Part shown: positions 20,664 to 32,500 of the stretch, one piece after another
How the letters are laid out: the number at the start of each line of letters is the position of its first letter
Numbering within the stretch: the stretch's first letter is position 1
From: Cenococcum geophilum 1.58
Lineage: Eukaryota > Ascomycota > Dothideomycetes > Gloniales > Gloniaceae
Length of the DNA stretch: 64,000 nt
NCBI GenBank assembly: GCA_001692895.1
Contig: KV748210.1
Coordinates: forward strand, 1,240,001 to 1,304,000
Direction of reading: 5' to 3'
Made by a program: the position numbers and the translations under genes
Notes under the pieces: model-generated
The model's input: only the letters and a program-made list of their open reading frames with translations
The model's database searches: none
Told to the model about the DNA's origin: nothing

Positions 20664-22400
20664 TATATTTATATTTAGTCTTTTATTAATTAGTATATAT
20701 AGAACGGCTACGGTCGCTAAATAGCAGTTATTAGATTATACCGTTTATTTATATATATATATATTAAGTTAAATATTTATATCCACTCTTAATACCTATA
20801 AGCGTAACCTATTTTTTATAATTAGCTATAAATATAGCTAGAAGTAGAAAGTAGTATTAATCCTAGCTATTCGCGTATAGGAGACGTATTCTTTCTTTAC
20901 TAGCTTTCTCTAATACTATAGGCATTATTAGTATAACCGTACTAGTAGTAGGGTTATTACTAAAGTATATGTTTAAGGATAGCCGTAAGGGTCTTATATT
21001 ATACCGCTAGTTATATTATTTAGTTACTAGGTATATAGACCGGGAGGTATATAAGTAGTAATAGGGCTAGTTAATTTACAGATTGTTAAATATATAGTTT
21101 AATATTTCTAATTAAAATATAGAGCGGCTATACTTTCTTACCGCCGGCGTATTATATTAGTTGGGTCTTATTACTAGCTAATATAATTAGCACTACAGTT
21201 ACGCTAAGCGGTAGCTGCTCTTATATCTCCTACTACTAGTCTACTATATTAAGCTTATTATATATTCTTATTCCTACTAATAAGTACTACCTTATTAGTA
21301 AGAAAGTTATATCTCCTTAGAAAGGGCTATAACTAATAAGGAAGGATATAATCTCTAGAGCATTTCGGTAACGTACTAGTAGCTACTAGTCCCCTATAGT
21401 AATAATTATTTTAATCTACTATAGTTGCTTACTCTTAGATTATATCTATTTTAAAAGTAGTTTTACTTTAATATCTTTAGTACTCTAGTAAGAAAAATAG
21501 TTAGCAAATATTCCCTAAAGCCTAATATTATTAAACTACTTATTAATAGCGCGGTTAAAAGTCCTACAGCTTACCTACTATAAGACCTATATATATTCTG
21601 CCTTACTACTAAATAGATAAAATAGGGGAGGTGTCTTATCTGGTGTACTACTAGTACGTTTAATACGCGGTATAATGCCGTATACTACCGTCTATAGTTT
21701 GCGGATTTCCTTAGTTCTGTCCTAGAGGCTTTCCTATAGCGCGGCTAGTGGCCTCTTTAAACATTTTAGTCTAAAAGACGTCTATAGATGTTCTAGTTAA
21801 AGTCTACTAATTAGTCTTAACTATCGCTAGGTTATGCACCTTATTAAATATTATAGAATTATTATTATAGTATATATCCGCGGCCCTATTATTTAGCTTA
21901 TTAATAATATTATCGCCTAGAGCTTATATAGGTGGCTACTTATTATCTTACTCCGATTTAACCTTATAATTAGTTATATAATACCCTTTTAAGGTTTAAT
22001 AGCATAATAGTATATCGTCGTCTATATATTATATAAGTGGCCACTTATTATATTGCTCTAGCTTAGCCCTATAATAGGCTATCTAATACTCTTTTAAGCT
22101 TTAATGGCGTAAGGGTGTATTATTATTTATCTCTTTAATATTAACGGCCTTATATCTACCCTTCTTCCGTTTCTATTATCTTAGATAATATTATTTATAA
22201 TAGCTTAGACCGCCTATGCTTTTTACTTTAGTCCTATACTTTCCACATTACTGCTAGATAGAGCTTATTTATAAATTACCGCATTAAGCTGTAATTTGCT
22301 ATAGTTTAGTTAGAAGGGGGCTAAAAATAATATCTATGTAGAACCGTATATTTAAAGTAGTGTTTATAGCTTATACTATATTATAAGCTAGTTAAGATAG
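20664..22400 (-). pseudogene. Probable N-terminal half of the Plavaka-type transposase region, split by the Gypsy insertion
   Basis: This stretch continues the element interrupted at 14785, as the CCTAC target duplication shows. It is RIP-degraded and reads most coherently on the minus strand, but I could not pick out specific conserved residues. Its length plus 13300-14780 (about 3.2 kb together) suits a transposase of roughly 1,000 residues. The assignment rests on contiguity with the recognised C-terminal half, so it is an inference. Confidence 0.4.
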
Positions 22401-22439
22401 GAGGAGTATAGTAAGAGCACGGCGATGTCTGTGGATACT

Positions 22440-23650
22440 AACGCGCTAAATAGCGTAACCTGTTGTATTTTACGCTAATTTATACTAGATCGCGTTATAT
22501 TAGGCTAAGAGGCTCTACTTATTACTAACGTTATACCGCCTCTATATTATACTAGGCAGAGGATTCTAAATACTACTATTCCCTACTTAGGATACTAGAC
22601 TATTTTTTATAATAGGACGCGATATATAATAGTAGTATACCGTAAATACGGTATAGTATAACTCTATAAGTGCTATAGACCCGCAAAAAGATATATAGCT
22701 TATTACTGGCTTAGGTATTACTATAGAGAGACTTAATACTATTAAGCGGACTTTTAAGCAGGTTATTATTAAGGACGGTATCCTATACGTTTTATTTTAT
22801 AAATAACTAAATAATTTACTACGCAAGTAGGCGATCTAGAAAGTTATCTATTAGGTAGTAGAATGCGAGAAGGCACTAGCGCTATAGGTATATAAGGCCA
22901 TATAGAATATACTAGTCCATGTATAGTTAAATATATATAAGAAGATAAAGGTGCTAGGGCGGCCTAGTATTAACTATATAGTAGATACGGAAAGGGGGCA
23001 TATAGCTACTGTAAACTCGTAGAGTTTATCCTAGCTTAACTATATGCAGAACTATAGCTATAATCTTAAACAACTTATTATACTACTTTATAGGTAGAAA
23101 CTAAATAGTACGAACTTAGTCCTAAGTATAGACGTGGCTTTAAGTCTAGTGTTGCTATCTAATACGCCTTAAGGCCTATATATAGTTAAATATTAGCTAC
23201 TAGTTAAGATATTTTTAGAGGCTGGGGTAGATTATAATAAGGAGTAGATATAGGCCGCCTATATAGAGACTATACCTATCTAAAATAATAGGGCCTTAAG
23301 GGCTGCTCTATTAAGGGCAGTTTATTATAGGGTAGGCTAGGTTATATTTACCGCTATCTATAGAGATAGTATATAGGTATCCGTTATAATTGTAATATAT
23401 TGCTAACGTTTATCTAGCCCTATCTCTAGCGTAATACGTTTTACTAGGTGGGCTAGAAGGTATTAATTAATTATAGTTAATCTAATCTACGTGGAGATAG
23501 TAACTTTAGTTAAGTTTGCCTTATAGTAAGACCTCCTATTATACTAGGAAGCCCTAAGATTATTACCTATATATATAATCTTAGGTTATCTAGACGTAGT
23601 ATAGCGAATCGCCTTTACTATAGGCTCCTCTATTAGGGGCAACTATAACA
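22440..23650 (+). pseudogene. Coding-like plus-strand segment, possibly ankyrin-containing
   Basis: The plus strand reads coherently apart from RIP-type TAG codons. Around 23155-23240 the translation contains a stretch of the form N-T-P-x-G-L-x-I-V-K...LLVKIFLEAGVDYNKE, which looks like one ankyrin repeat (TPL...A...G....VK.LLEAGAD.N). Other repeats are not clear. It lies between the Plavaka-type transposase (opposite strand) and the first foldback element. Cargo gene of an element or a decayed host gene are both possible. Confidence 0.3.
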
Positions 23651-24068
23651 TACTTTATAAGCGAGTCGCGAATACAAGCGAGTCGCGAATCCCAAAACTT
23701 ACTAAAAATTAGAAAAATCGCACCTTAATATCTTAACAACCACTTAATAATAAATTCTAAAAAATTAGATTTAGGCTTTTATATATACTTTAGAGCTTCT
23801 ATTAAAGTTATATAGTAAATAGTTTAGTAGTTTTTAAGATATAGCGATTTGGGGGCCAAACCGGGGCCAAATTGCTCTATCTTAAAAACTACTGAACTAT
23901 TTACTATATAACTTTAATAAAAGCTCTAAAGTATATATAAAAGCCTAAATCTAATTTTTTAGAATTTATTATTAAGTGGTTGTTAAGATATTAAGGTGCG
24001 ATTTTTCTAATTTTTGGTGAGTTTTGGGATTCGCGACTCGCTTGTATTCGCGACTTACTTGTAAAGTA
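23651..24068. repeat. Foldback element, 418 bp, near-perfect palindrome
   Basis: Arms of about 200 bp (23651-23853 and 23866-24068) are reverse complements with few differences. The ends read TACTTTA and TAAAGTA. Close to each tip is a doubled AGTCGCGAATACAAGCG-type motif (GAGTCGCGAAT twice). The short centre is GC-rich (GGGGGCCAAACCGGGGCC). There is no coding capacity. This is a foldback MITE-type structure and is less mutated than its surroundings. Confidence 0.85.
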
Positions 24069-24491
24069 CGTTATAGATATTACATTTGTCCTATATTTTA
24101 CTAGCTAGTAGCTAGTATAGTAGGATAGGTATTATTCTAAAGACCTATAGCCTTAGCGATAAGTTTCTTAAGATATAGTAAGAGCGTACTAATACTAGGA
24201 ATAGTATAGCCTAGGTTAGGAAACCACCTAATATAAGCAGGAGAGGGCGTTCGGTTATATTACCTTAGTAGTAGCTATAGTAAGAAAAGGATTAGATCCT
24301 ATTTAGGGTTGTTATAGTTTAGTAAAAATAGAGGCGGCCTATACTATACGGAGAGTAATTAATAATAGTTGTGGTTATTAGCTAGATATCTAGACTATAA
24401 TCTAACTAGTTAAGTACTTAAAATTAGGATTATAGATTAGTATTAATTAGCCGCTAGCCTATAAGGGATAGAAATTAGGATTACTAGGCTT
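24069..24491. other. RIP-degraded spacer between two foldback elements
   Basis: About 420 bp of TpA-rich DNA. It seems to continue the plus-strand coding-like segment interrupted by the foldback element at 23651. No domain is seen. Confidence 0.35.
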
Positions 24492-24934
24492 TAACGTATT
24501 AGCTACCCAGTCGAGCCAGCTACCTAGTCGAGCTACCCCAAAACACACCAAAATCTACCAACTTTAGCCTTTTATAACTCTACCCCTATTATAAACATTT
24601 AAATAAAAATTTAAATATAGCTGCTTATATATAAAAGTATTCTATTTATAATATTTTTTAAAACAGTGTTATATTATTAATTCTATTTATTGCCTAATTT
24701 AGTCCCTTTTAGGTCTATAAAGGCTTTTATTAAGTATTTATTAGCTTAAATATATAATACTTTTTTAAAAAATATTATAAATAGAATACCTCTATATATG
24801 AGCAGCTATATTAAAATTTTTATTTAAATATCTTTAATAGGGGTGGAGTTATAAAAGGTTAAAGTTGGTAGATTTTGGTATGTTTTGGGTTGGCTCAACC
24901 GGGTGGCTGGCTCGACTGGGTGGCTAATACGTTA
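24492..24934. repeat. Second foldback element, 443 bp, different sequence
   Basis: Ends TAACGTATTAG and CTAATACGTTA are exact reverse complements, and the arms pair along most of their length (about 24492-24665 with 24755-24934), including TCGAGCCAGC/GCTGGCTCGA-type blocks next to the ends and CCAACTTT/AAAGTTGG further in. The centre is a non-palindromic AT-rich stretch of about 90 bp. No ORF. The tips retain CA/TG-rich sequence, so it is probably younger than its host sequence. Confidence 0.85.
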
Positions 24935-25484
24935 TAAATCAGGCTGTCTTTACTATAATGCGCTTATCCATTTTAGAGATTATAATTATTAAGAGTCTAT
25001 CTTATTTAGCTATAATATATAATATTATAATATACCGTATTTTACCTAGTACTATAGTAAAATTATAAATATTAAAGGCCTATAGCTACTACTACTCTTA
25101 ACTTCTATCTAGTGTCCCTATTTAAGGGTCTCGCTACTAGTAAAGTCTATAATATCCGTCCTTACTACCCTCCTTATATTCTAACGCCACTAATATCCTC
25201 TTTATTATCGTTATCCTTATTATTACCGGCACTGCCCTAGCTGTTATTATTAGCGCCTTCTCTATTAGCCTTATTCTATACTTTAGTATAATTACTAGTA
25301 CCACTAATATTTGCTATACCCATAAAGTTAGGGATAGTAATATTAAAGTTAACGTCTATACTATATAAAATGGGCGTATAATTAGCTATACGCTAGCGGT
25401 AGATATACTATATAGTTTTATTAATGTTAAATAGGGCAATAAGTTACTAGAAGTATTCTTTCCGCTTAGGATTCTTAAGGTTAA
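24935..25484. other. RIP-degraded DNA, no feature recognised
   Basis: TpA-rich sequence between the second foldback element and the solo LTR. No domain or boundary is visible. Confidence 0.35.
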
Positions 25485-25686
25485 TGTCACGGCTAGCTTC
25501 CCGTGGGAGCGATCTGATAGATTAAGCAACAATAAGGGGCTATGTATTGAGTAGACTAAGACAAGGAGAAGAAGAAGAGGTATGTACAGGAGGGAGAGTC
25601 GTGCTATATACTGTTGGGACGCCAAGCCCTTAGCCGAACTCCTGACTAAGCCCTATCTAGGTGACGGTAGAACACCAGCCGTCACA
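25485..25686. mobile_element. Solo LTR, family shared with 53852-54052 (202 bp)
   Basis: Starts TGTCACGGCTAG, ends CAGCCGTCACA, and is flanked by GTTAA on both sides (25480-25484, 25687-25691). A second copy about 28 kb away at 53852-54052 has its own target duplication. Ends of the TG...CA kind and 5-bp duplications identify solo LTRs left by recombination. No internal region of this family is in the window. Short ORFs that overlap it are chance products. Confidence 0.85.
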
Positions 25687-25699
25687 GTTAATAAATACC

Positions 25700-28600
25700 T
25701 TATTATCCTTATACTACTTCTTAATTTTATAGTACGCGGTATTTATAAAGGTCTTATTACCGGTATAATAATTATAGACTACTTATAGACTACTAATAAT
25801 AATAAGGCCCGCTTATAGTCTAGTAATTATAAGAAGGTTCCTCGCCGTGTCTTAGACAAATTTTAGCGGACTAGCAACTATTATATTATATATTAATAAC
25901 TCTACCTAGCTGCCTTAGATGCTATTAACGGTAAAGACCTTAATCTTACTAACTACTAGCGTAAATTCCTACTACTTACTACTATCTTGCTAGGTATAGT
26001 ACTATTCTTTAAGCGTATACAGCGCTATAGAGTAGACGGCAAGTTGGGCTGTATACGGAACGGTAAGTCTAACCTCTAATAGCTTGAATCTAAAGTCTAT
26101 TAGCGCTATAGCCACCTAGAATACGCGTTAAGCGTAGACTAGGTTATATATTAATTAGCTAAACTTATTTACCTATATAGTACTATTAACGGCAAGGAAG
26201 GTAATAGGGTGGTTATAGCGTAGTATATCCTTAAAAAAGCTTACCGCCAGCTTTAACTACTCTTAGTCCTTAACTATTAGGCTTATCTAAAGCTAGCCAT
26301 ATAGTAGGATAGTATTTATAAGATATATAATATCTTTAATAAATTAATATTATAGCAAGAACTATACTATATCTATACTAGCCGCAAGGAGATATATATA
26401 GAGGGAGATAGATTTCTAATAGTAGAATAGATTATTAAAATCGGGATTAAGGATTAGTTTTAGTTAGTATATATTACTAAGGAGAACCTAAGGTATAGGG
26501 TTGCTAGCCTAGATCTATAGACCTCCCTAAATTAAATATAGTCTACTTTAGGCAAACCTAGCAAGACTACCTAGCTTAGATACCTTCCTAGCCTTATTAT
26601 AGAAAACTATGTATATAGCGCTAATAGAATATATACGGGTCTATAAGACTATATTAGGTATTATAAGAATAATATTAGCCTTCTTAGCTAGGTCTATAAT
26701 AACTACGTTAGCCATAAGTATTAATCCTAGCTTATTATCTTATATTATATTATTACTAAGCGTAAATTAGTATAAGTATTGGCGGAATTCGACGTATTTA
26801 GTTATATTAGGGTCTATAATAGGATATAGGTTTCTATTACTATCTAGAATACCTATAAGGTATAATAACTACTAACCTTTAGATAAATCTATAACCTATA
26901 ACCGCTTATTAAAGCTAGTAGTATTACTAGCCTTAAATATATAGTAGAGTAGGAATACTATATTTAGTATAGACGCGTCCTTATTAATTATAGTATAGTT
27001 ATCCTATTCCTTAAAATACTTAGGATAAGTATTAATGCCTACCGCTATTTGCTATATAGTAATATCCCGCTTATAGACCTTAGTTTCTATTAAGTATATA
27101 TAGCAGTAAAGGATAATAGGAAATTTAGTGGGATAGCCTTATATAATTAGTGCCTTATAGTCCTCTATAAGCGCATTATTAATCGTCTTAGCTAGTATAT
27201 CTAGTTAGTAATTAAGCGGCAATAGGACCTAGATTCTAGTAGGATCCTACTAGGGCAACCTAAGTTAATACTAGTATTATACTAAGATAGTTAGGAAGGT
27301 TAATTTCCTAATACTACTAGAGCCTTATATTAGTAAAATACCGCCTATTATATATTTAAGCGCAGTATAGGTACCCGTTTACTCTTTATTAAGTAGTAGT
27401 AAGATAGCCTTAAGGGTATTATTAACTAAGTTCTTCCTATACTTAGCGATATTATAGTTAAAGTAATTAATATATAGGAGATCTGTAAAGTTGTTAAATA
27501 GCGCAATTTGGCGCTTAATATAGAAACTATTGCCTCCTTACTATAGGTAGCGTAGAGTATTAATCTCTTAGGAGATTCTAACCTTAGGGATACGCTTAGT
27601 TATAAGATATTTAATACCCTATACCGTAATTAGGGCCTTACTTAGGTTACTAACTATTATTAAGTTATTACTACTTAGGATATGCTCTAGAGCGAATATA
27701 GGGTTTAGTATAAACTTATAACCTATCTATAGTTAAAAGATAAAAGTATAGTAGTTATAGCCGGAGCTAAAGGGAGTAGTATTAATAATAACTCCTTTCT
27801 AGCTAGCCTAGCTATTTATATCTTTACCTAGGAATAAGATATTAATAATAGAGTTAGTATAAAGGGTAAGACCATTAACTATCTAGGTAGTAGCGTAGTA
27901 GACTTAGTCTGCGCTACCTAGGAAGGTAATAAGATAAATAATAGTAGGTACCTAGGGTTTTTAATTAATGGCCTTAAGGCTTATAACTGCGGTATAGAAC
28001 TAGACCGTAAAATACTTAAGAACGCTATTAAACTAATATCTTACGGGGATTTTATATAATAGTTAGTCCTCTACTAAGAGCTGCATACTAAGCTAGATAT
28101 TTATATTATAGTTCTTCTACTAGCGACCTAAAGGATTATTAACGCTCTGCTATTATAGGCTCGTATTTAGGCTTGCGATATAACTATTAAGCTATTTAGT
28201 GCCTAGCGTAAAGAAGTAGATAATAACCATAGGACTATTTAATAGCATATCCTAAGCTTTATAGATTTACGGCGTAAATAGGCCGAAGTCCCCATTGACA
28301 AAGAAGTACTTACTAAGTAATATACGCGTACCTAGTATAAGTTTATTAGAGGCGATAACAAACCTAATATAGTAAAGTTATAGGGTTATAGTATCTTATA
28401 GGAGAATACGAGTAAGATACTTAAGTATAGTTAGATATAATAGTCGTTAAGTAACCAGAGAAGTAGTATTAGTAGTATTAACCTTAATATTACCGGTAAT
28501 ATTAGCATCTATAAATTAGATAGACGCTATCTTATATAAATAATAAGTAGGTATTCTACTAGTCTTATAAGACACCTAGAATGTAATACTATATACTATA

Positions 28601-29211
28601 ATATACTCTTTAATAATTTATATAACAAACTAAACTATAAGGTAGTTATTATTTAAAAGCTAGAGTATATTTAAAGGTTTAGCTATTATAGAATCGCTAT
28701 CCTCTATATAGGTGTTTAGATTATCTACTAGGCTATCTACTACTAGATAGAAGCTGGCTATATTAAAAGGTTTAGGCGATAGAGAGGTAGTAGCTATACT
28801 TAAAGCGGTAGTACCTAGTATATCTAGCTTACCCGGAGCGGTTATAGCGTCTAATACCTAAATTAAAGTAGGTTTACTTATACAATTATTAATATTATAC
28901 CCTATAACTCTATAGTTCTTATATACCTAACTATAGAAAATAGTTTAATAGTCTAGGGAGCTATAGTTTAGGTAACTCTACTTCTTCTTATCTAATAGCT
29001 AGGGATAGTCTCGCTTTCTATAGCCTATAGCACTATATTAGTTATATATTACACTAAAATAGTTACTCTTAAGATAACTGGCTTACCTATAATTATTATA
29101 TATAGGGTTAGAGTAGTTAGCTTTTAGATAACCGGCCTTACTATAGCTGCGATAAAGTTAAGAAGCTTTCTTAAGAGGATAATTGGCGTATATATAGCCT
29201 GTAGATAGATA
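25700..29211 (+). pseudogene. Long unidentified plus-strand coding-like region
   Basis: For about 3.5 kb the plus strand reads as protein interrupted mainly by TAG/TAA codons of the RIP type, with hydrophilic and aliphatic stretches in protein-like order, for example AALDAINGKDLNLTNY near 25910 and YLGFLINGLKAYNCGIELD near 27950. I found no catalytic motif of a known transposase, recombinase or helicase. It is cut at 29211 by the Gypsy element 29217-35181 and resumes at 35187. It may be the main gene of a large mobile element or an amplified host gene. Confidence 0.4.
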
Positions 29212-29216
29212 GAGAT

Positions 29217-29586
29217 TATCACGAAGTGAGTATAAGCGACGATAATATATAGCAAGGTAGATATTATTAAGCTATATACATAAACTGTGTGAGGAGGTCA
29301 AGACGTTGCGTAAGGAAAGAAGGTAGGGAAACGGGAAGAAAGGGCATATATTGTTGACTTGGTTGCTTAGTTAACACATGTATAAGCAGAATAGGGTTCA
29401 GGTCATAGTCCTGGCAGAACTTGGCAGAATTTAGTGGAACTTGGCAGAATATAGCAGAATGCCGTAGATTGCCATTAGATTGCCATTAGATTGCCGTTAG
29501 ATTACCATTTCGCAGTTAGTCTCTAATTGCTGAGTTAGTAGAAATAGGTAAACGTGTGCAAGGTGTTACGGGGGTGTCCCGTAATA
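29217..29586 (-). repeat. 3' LTR (minus-strand element) of 29217-35181
   Basis: 370 bp, plus-strand start TATCACGAAG and end CCCGTAATA, paired with 34812-35181. It contains TGGCAGAAC-type units and four copies of an 11-bp TTGCCATTAGA-type repeat (about 29459-29508). Differences from the other LTR are mostly transitions. Confidence 0.9.
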
Positions 29587-32500
29587 GTACCCCCCCTTTA
29601 AACTCGAGCTTCTGCGAGATAGGGCTGTAGTAGTTCTGGGTAGAGTTTGTAAAAGTCTTCTGCGGCTTATATAAGTCCTATAGAGTTAACGGGTTCCTAT
29701 AAGGACTTGGTAAAGCCTTTCTATTTCATAAGATATATATATTAGCGTTTCCGTTTATTATACTTAATATTATTAATTCTTTTAATAAAGTACTCGTTCT
29801 CACCATCCACTTTAACTAGTAGGGGAGGGTCTTATATTTGTTTAGGCAGGACGTCTAATATAGGGGCAGCAGGGCGGAGGACTGATGTATAGAATATAGG
29901 GTGGATTTTAACCGTATCAGGGAGCTTTAATTGGTAGGTATAAGGAGAGATAACCTTTTCAACCTTATAAGGGCCAGCGTTCTTCTAATTAAGTTTCTTA
30001 GTGGGTCGTTTCGTATTTAGATTTCTTATATCTAGCCAAACAAAATTACCAATTTGGTAAACCGGTGCTAGGGTTTGTTTCTTATTCGCTGCGGCTTTAT
30101 AGATAGATTGAGCCCATATTATCTTATTAGTAAGGAACTATTATAGTTCCTCCATCTTCTCTACAAATTTATTTACTTCTGTGACTTATAAGGCGTAATA
30201 AGCGGGGTAAGAAATATTACTAAAGGGTTTAAAACCTATTTATAGGTGCTGGCCGTAATTAGCTAAAAACAGGGAGACTTTCGTAGTTTCCGAGACAGAG
30301 TTATTTATAGTAAACTTAGCGAATACAAGCTAGTTAATCCAGTCATCCTGTAAATACGACGTGTATATCTAAATATACTATTTTATTATAGCATTTACGC
30401 GTTCCGTTTAGCTATCTGTTTTTAGGTAATACGCGGTAAATAACAGTGCTTTAATGCGGAGTTAAGTAGTTAGTTCTTTCCAGAATGCTAAGATAAACTA
30501 GCTACCTTTATTAGAGATTATCGTTTCGGGGAGTCCGTAGAGTTTCTATATATAATCTAGGAATAGTTAGGTAACGGCAGGCGTTAATATATTAGGGTAG
30601 GCAATTAAGTATCTTATTTTAGATAGTTGGTTTATAACTACTATAATATTTATACAGCCTCTACTTTTAGGAAGGTTAACAACAAAGTCAATTAAGATAT
30701 CCTTCTATCTTCAGTCTAGAATAGGCAGCGGCTTTAAAAGACCGTTATACGTCTCATACAAGGCTTTAGCTCATCGGCAGGTGTAGCAGCTAAAGACGTA
30801 CCTTCATATTATATTATACATATTCGGCTAATAATACTCCCATTAAAGTAGTTCTAGGGTCTTTCCTTAGCCCGGGTAGCCAGCGATAGGTAGATTGTGT
30901 ATATATTTAAGGAGTTTAAGCTTAAGCTTATTGTAATTAGGGATAACTAGATAGTTCTAGTAATATAAGCGGTTTCTATAGGCTTCGTATTTACTTAGAG
31001 AAATCTTTTTAAAGCGTCTAATACCATCTTACATTAGCTTAAGCGTCTCTTAGATAAACTTATTATTTAAGTATTCGTTAACTATAATCTATTTAATCGA
31101 TCAATTAGTTATTTTAAGGACGTGTACTATAAGATCTTTAATAGGAGGGTTGAATAGTTTAGGGCGAAGCAGGGTCTGATTTTAGTAAGAGCGCGCTTCT
31201 TCCAAGGCTAGCGCGTCTTGCGAGCATCAGGTTAGGGCATCAGGCTTCTAGCCTTAAACGCCTAAGCGGTACGTAATTAAGAATCGGAAACGAGACAGAT
31301 ATTCTAACCAGTAGGCCTAACGATAACTTAGCTGTTTTATAGTTATAAAGTACTACAGGTTCTTATAGTCGCTAAGGACCTTAATTAGAAATCCAGCGCC
31401 TTCTAGTTCGGGTCACCATTATTTAAAACATCTAATAATAGCTAATAATTCCTTATCATAGATCTCGTAGTTACATTTAGCTGGGCTTAGTCATTTTAAG
31501 AAGTATACTATAGGGTACAATACTCTATCCTCGTTATATTAAAACAGGATGCCTCTAGTAACGTAGTTAGATAAGTCGGCTTCTATAACACTTATTTAGT
31601 TTAGGTTAAAGTATTAGAGCACAGACGCAGTAGTAAATATAACCTTTAGATAGGCAAAGGCCTTCTTACATTCCTTATTAAAGACAAAGACTTTATCCTT
31701 TTAGGTTATAGCTATAAGGGGTAAAACTAGGGCGGAGAAGTTATCAATAAACTATTAGTAGAAATTAGCAAATCCTATAAAGGCTCTTACGTCCTTAACA
31801 TTCTCAGGTTCTTACCAGTTTATAATTACTTTAACTTTCTTTAGGTCTATTTATATACCGTTTATAGAAATAAGGAGTCTAAGGTATAGGACTTCCGTTT
31901 TATAAAACTCGCATTTATCTACATCCAATTATAGACCAGCTTTATATAGGGCTTATAGGATAAGGTTAACGTATTTCTAATATTTGGTTAGGTTATTACT
32001 ATATATCAGGATGTCGTCAATATAAGCAGTACAGAAGATGTCCAGGTAGGGGCGCAGGGTGTTATTTATATAATGTTAAAACGAGCTCGGAGCGTTTATG
32101 AGGCCAAAAGGTGTTACTAAATACTTAAATAGTCCATATCGGGTACGAAATGCAGTAAGCCATTTATCCCCTTTTATAATGCGGAGACGGTTAAATGCAG
32201 AGATAATATCGAGCTTCGTGTAGTAACAAGCCTTACTTAGTTGGTTTAGCGTCTCTTGTATTAACAGGATCAGATATTAGTTCTTAACGGTAACGGCATT
32301 AAGAGCTTAGTAGTCTATATAGAAGCGTAGACCGCTACTAGGTTTCTTAACAAAGATCACTAGTACGGCTATAGGCGACAAGCTTACTCTAATAAATCCT
32401 TTGCTTAGGTTCTCGTCTAAATACTTTTATAGCACTTAGAGTTCATTTTAGGATATTCCGTATAAGGGTCCAAATCCAGGCTACTTTCCTTCTTTAAGTA

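Noticed and set aside
25386-25788. ORFs at 25386-25625 (minus) and 25582-25788 (plus)
   Set aside because: They exist because the solo LTR at 25485-25686 lacks RIP stops; they cross its boundaries into unrelated DNA.
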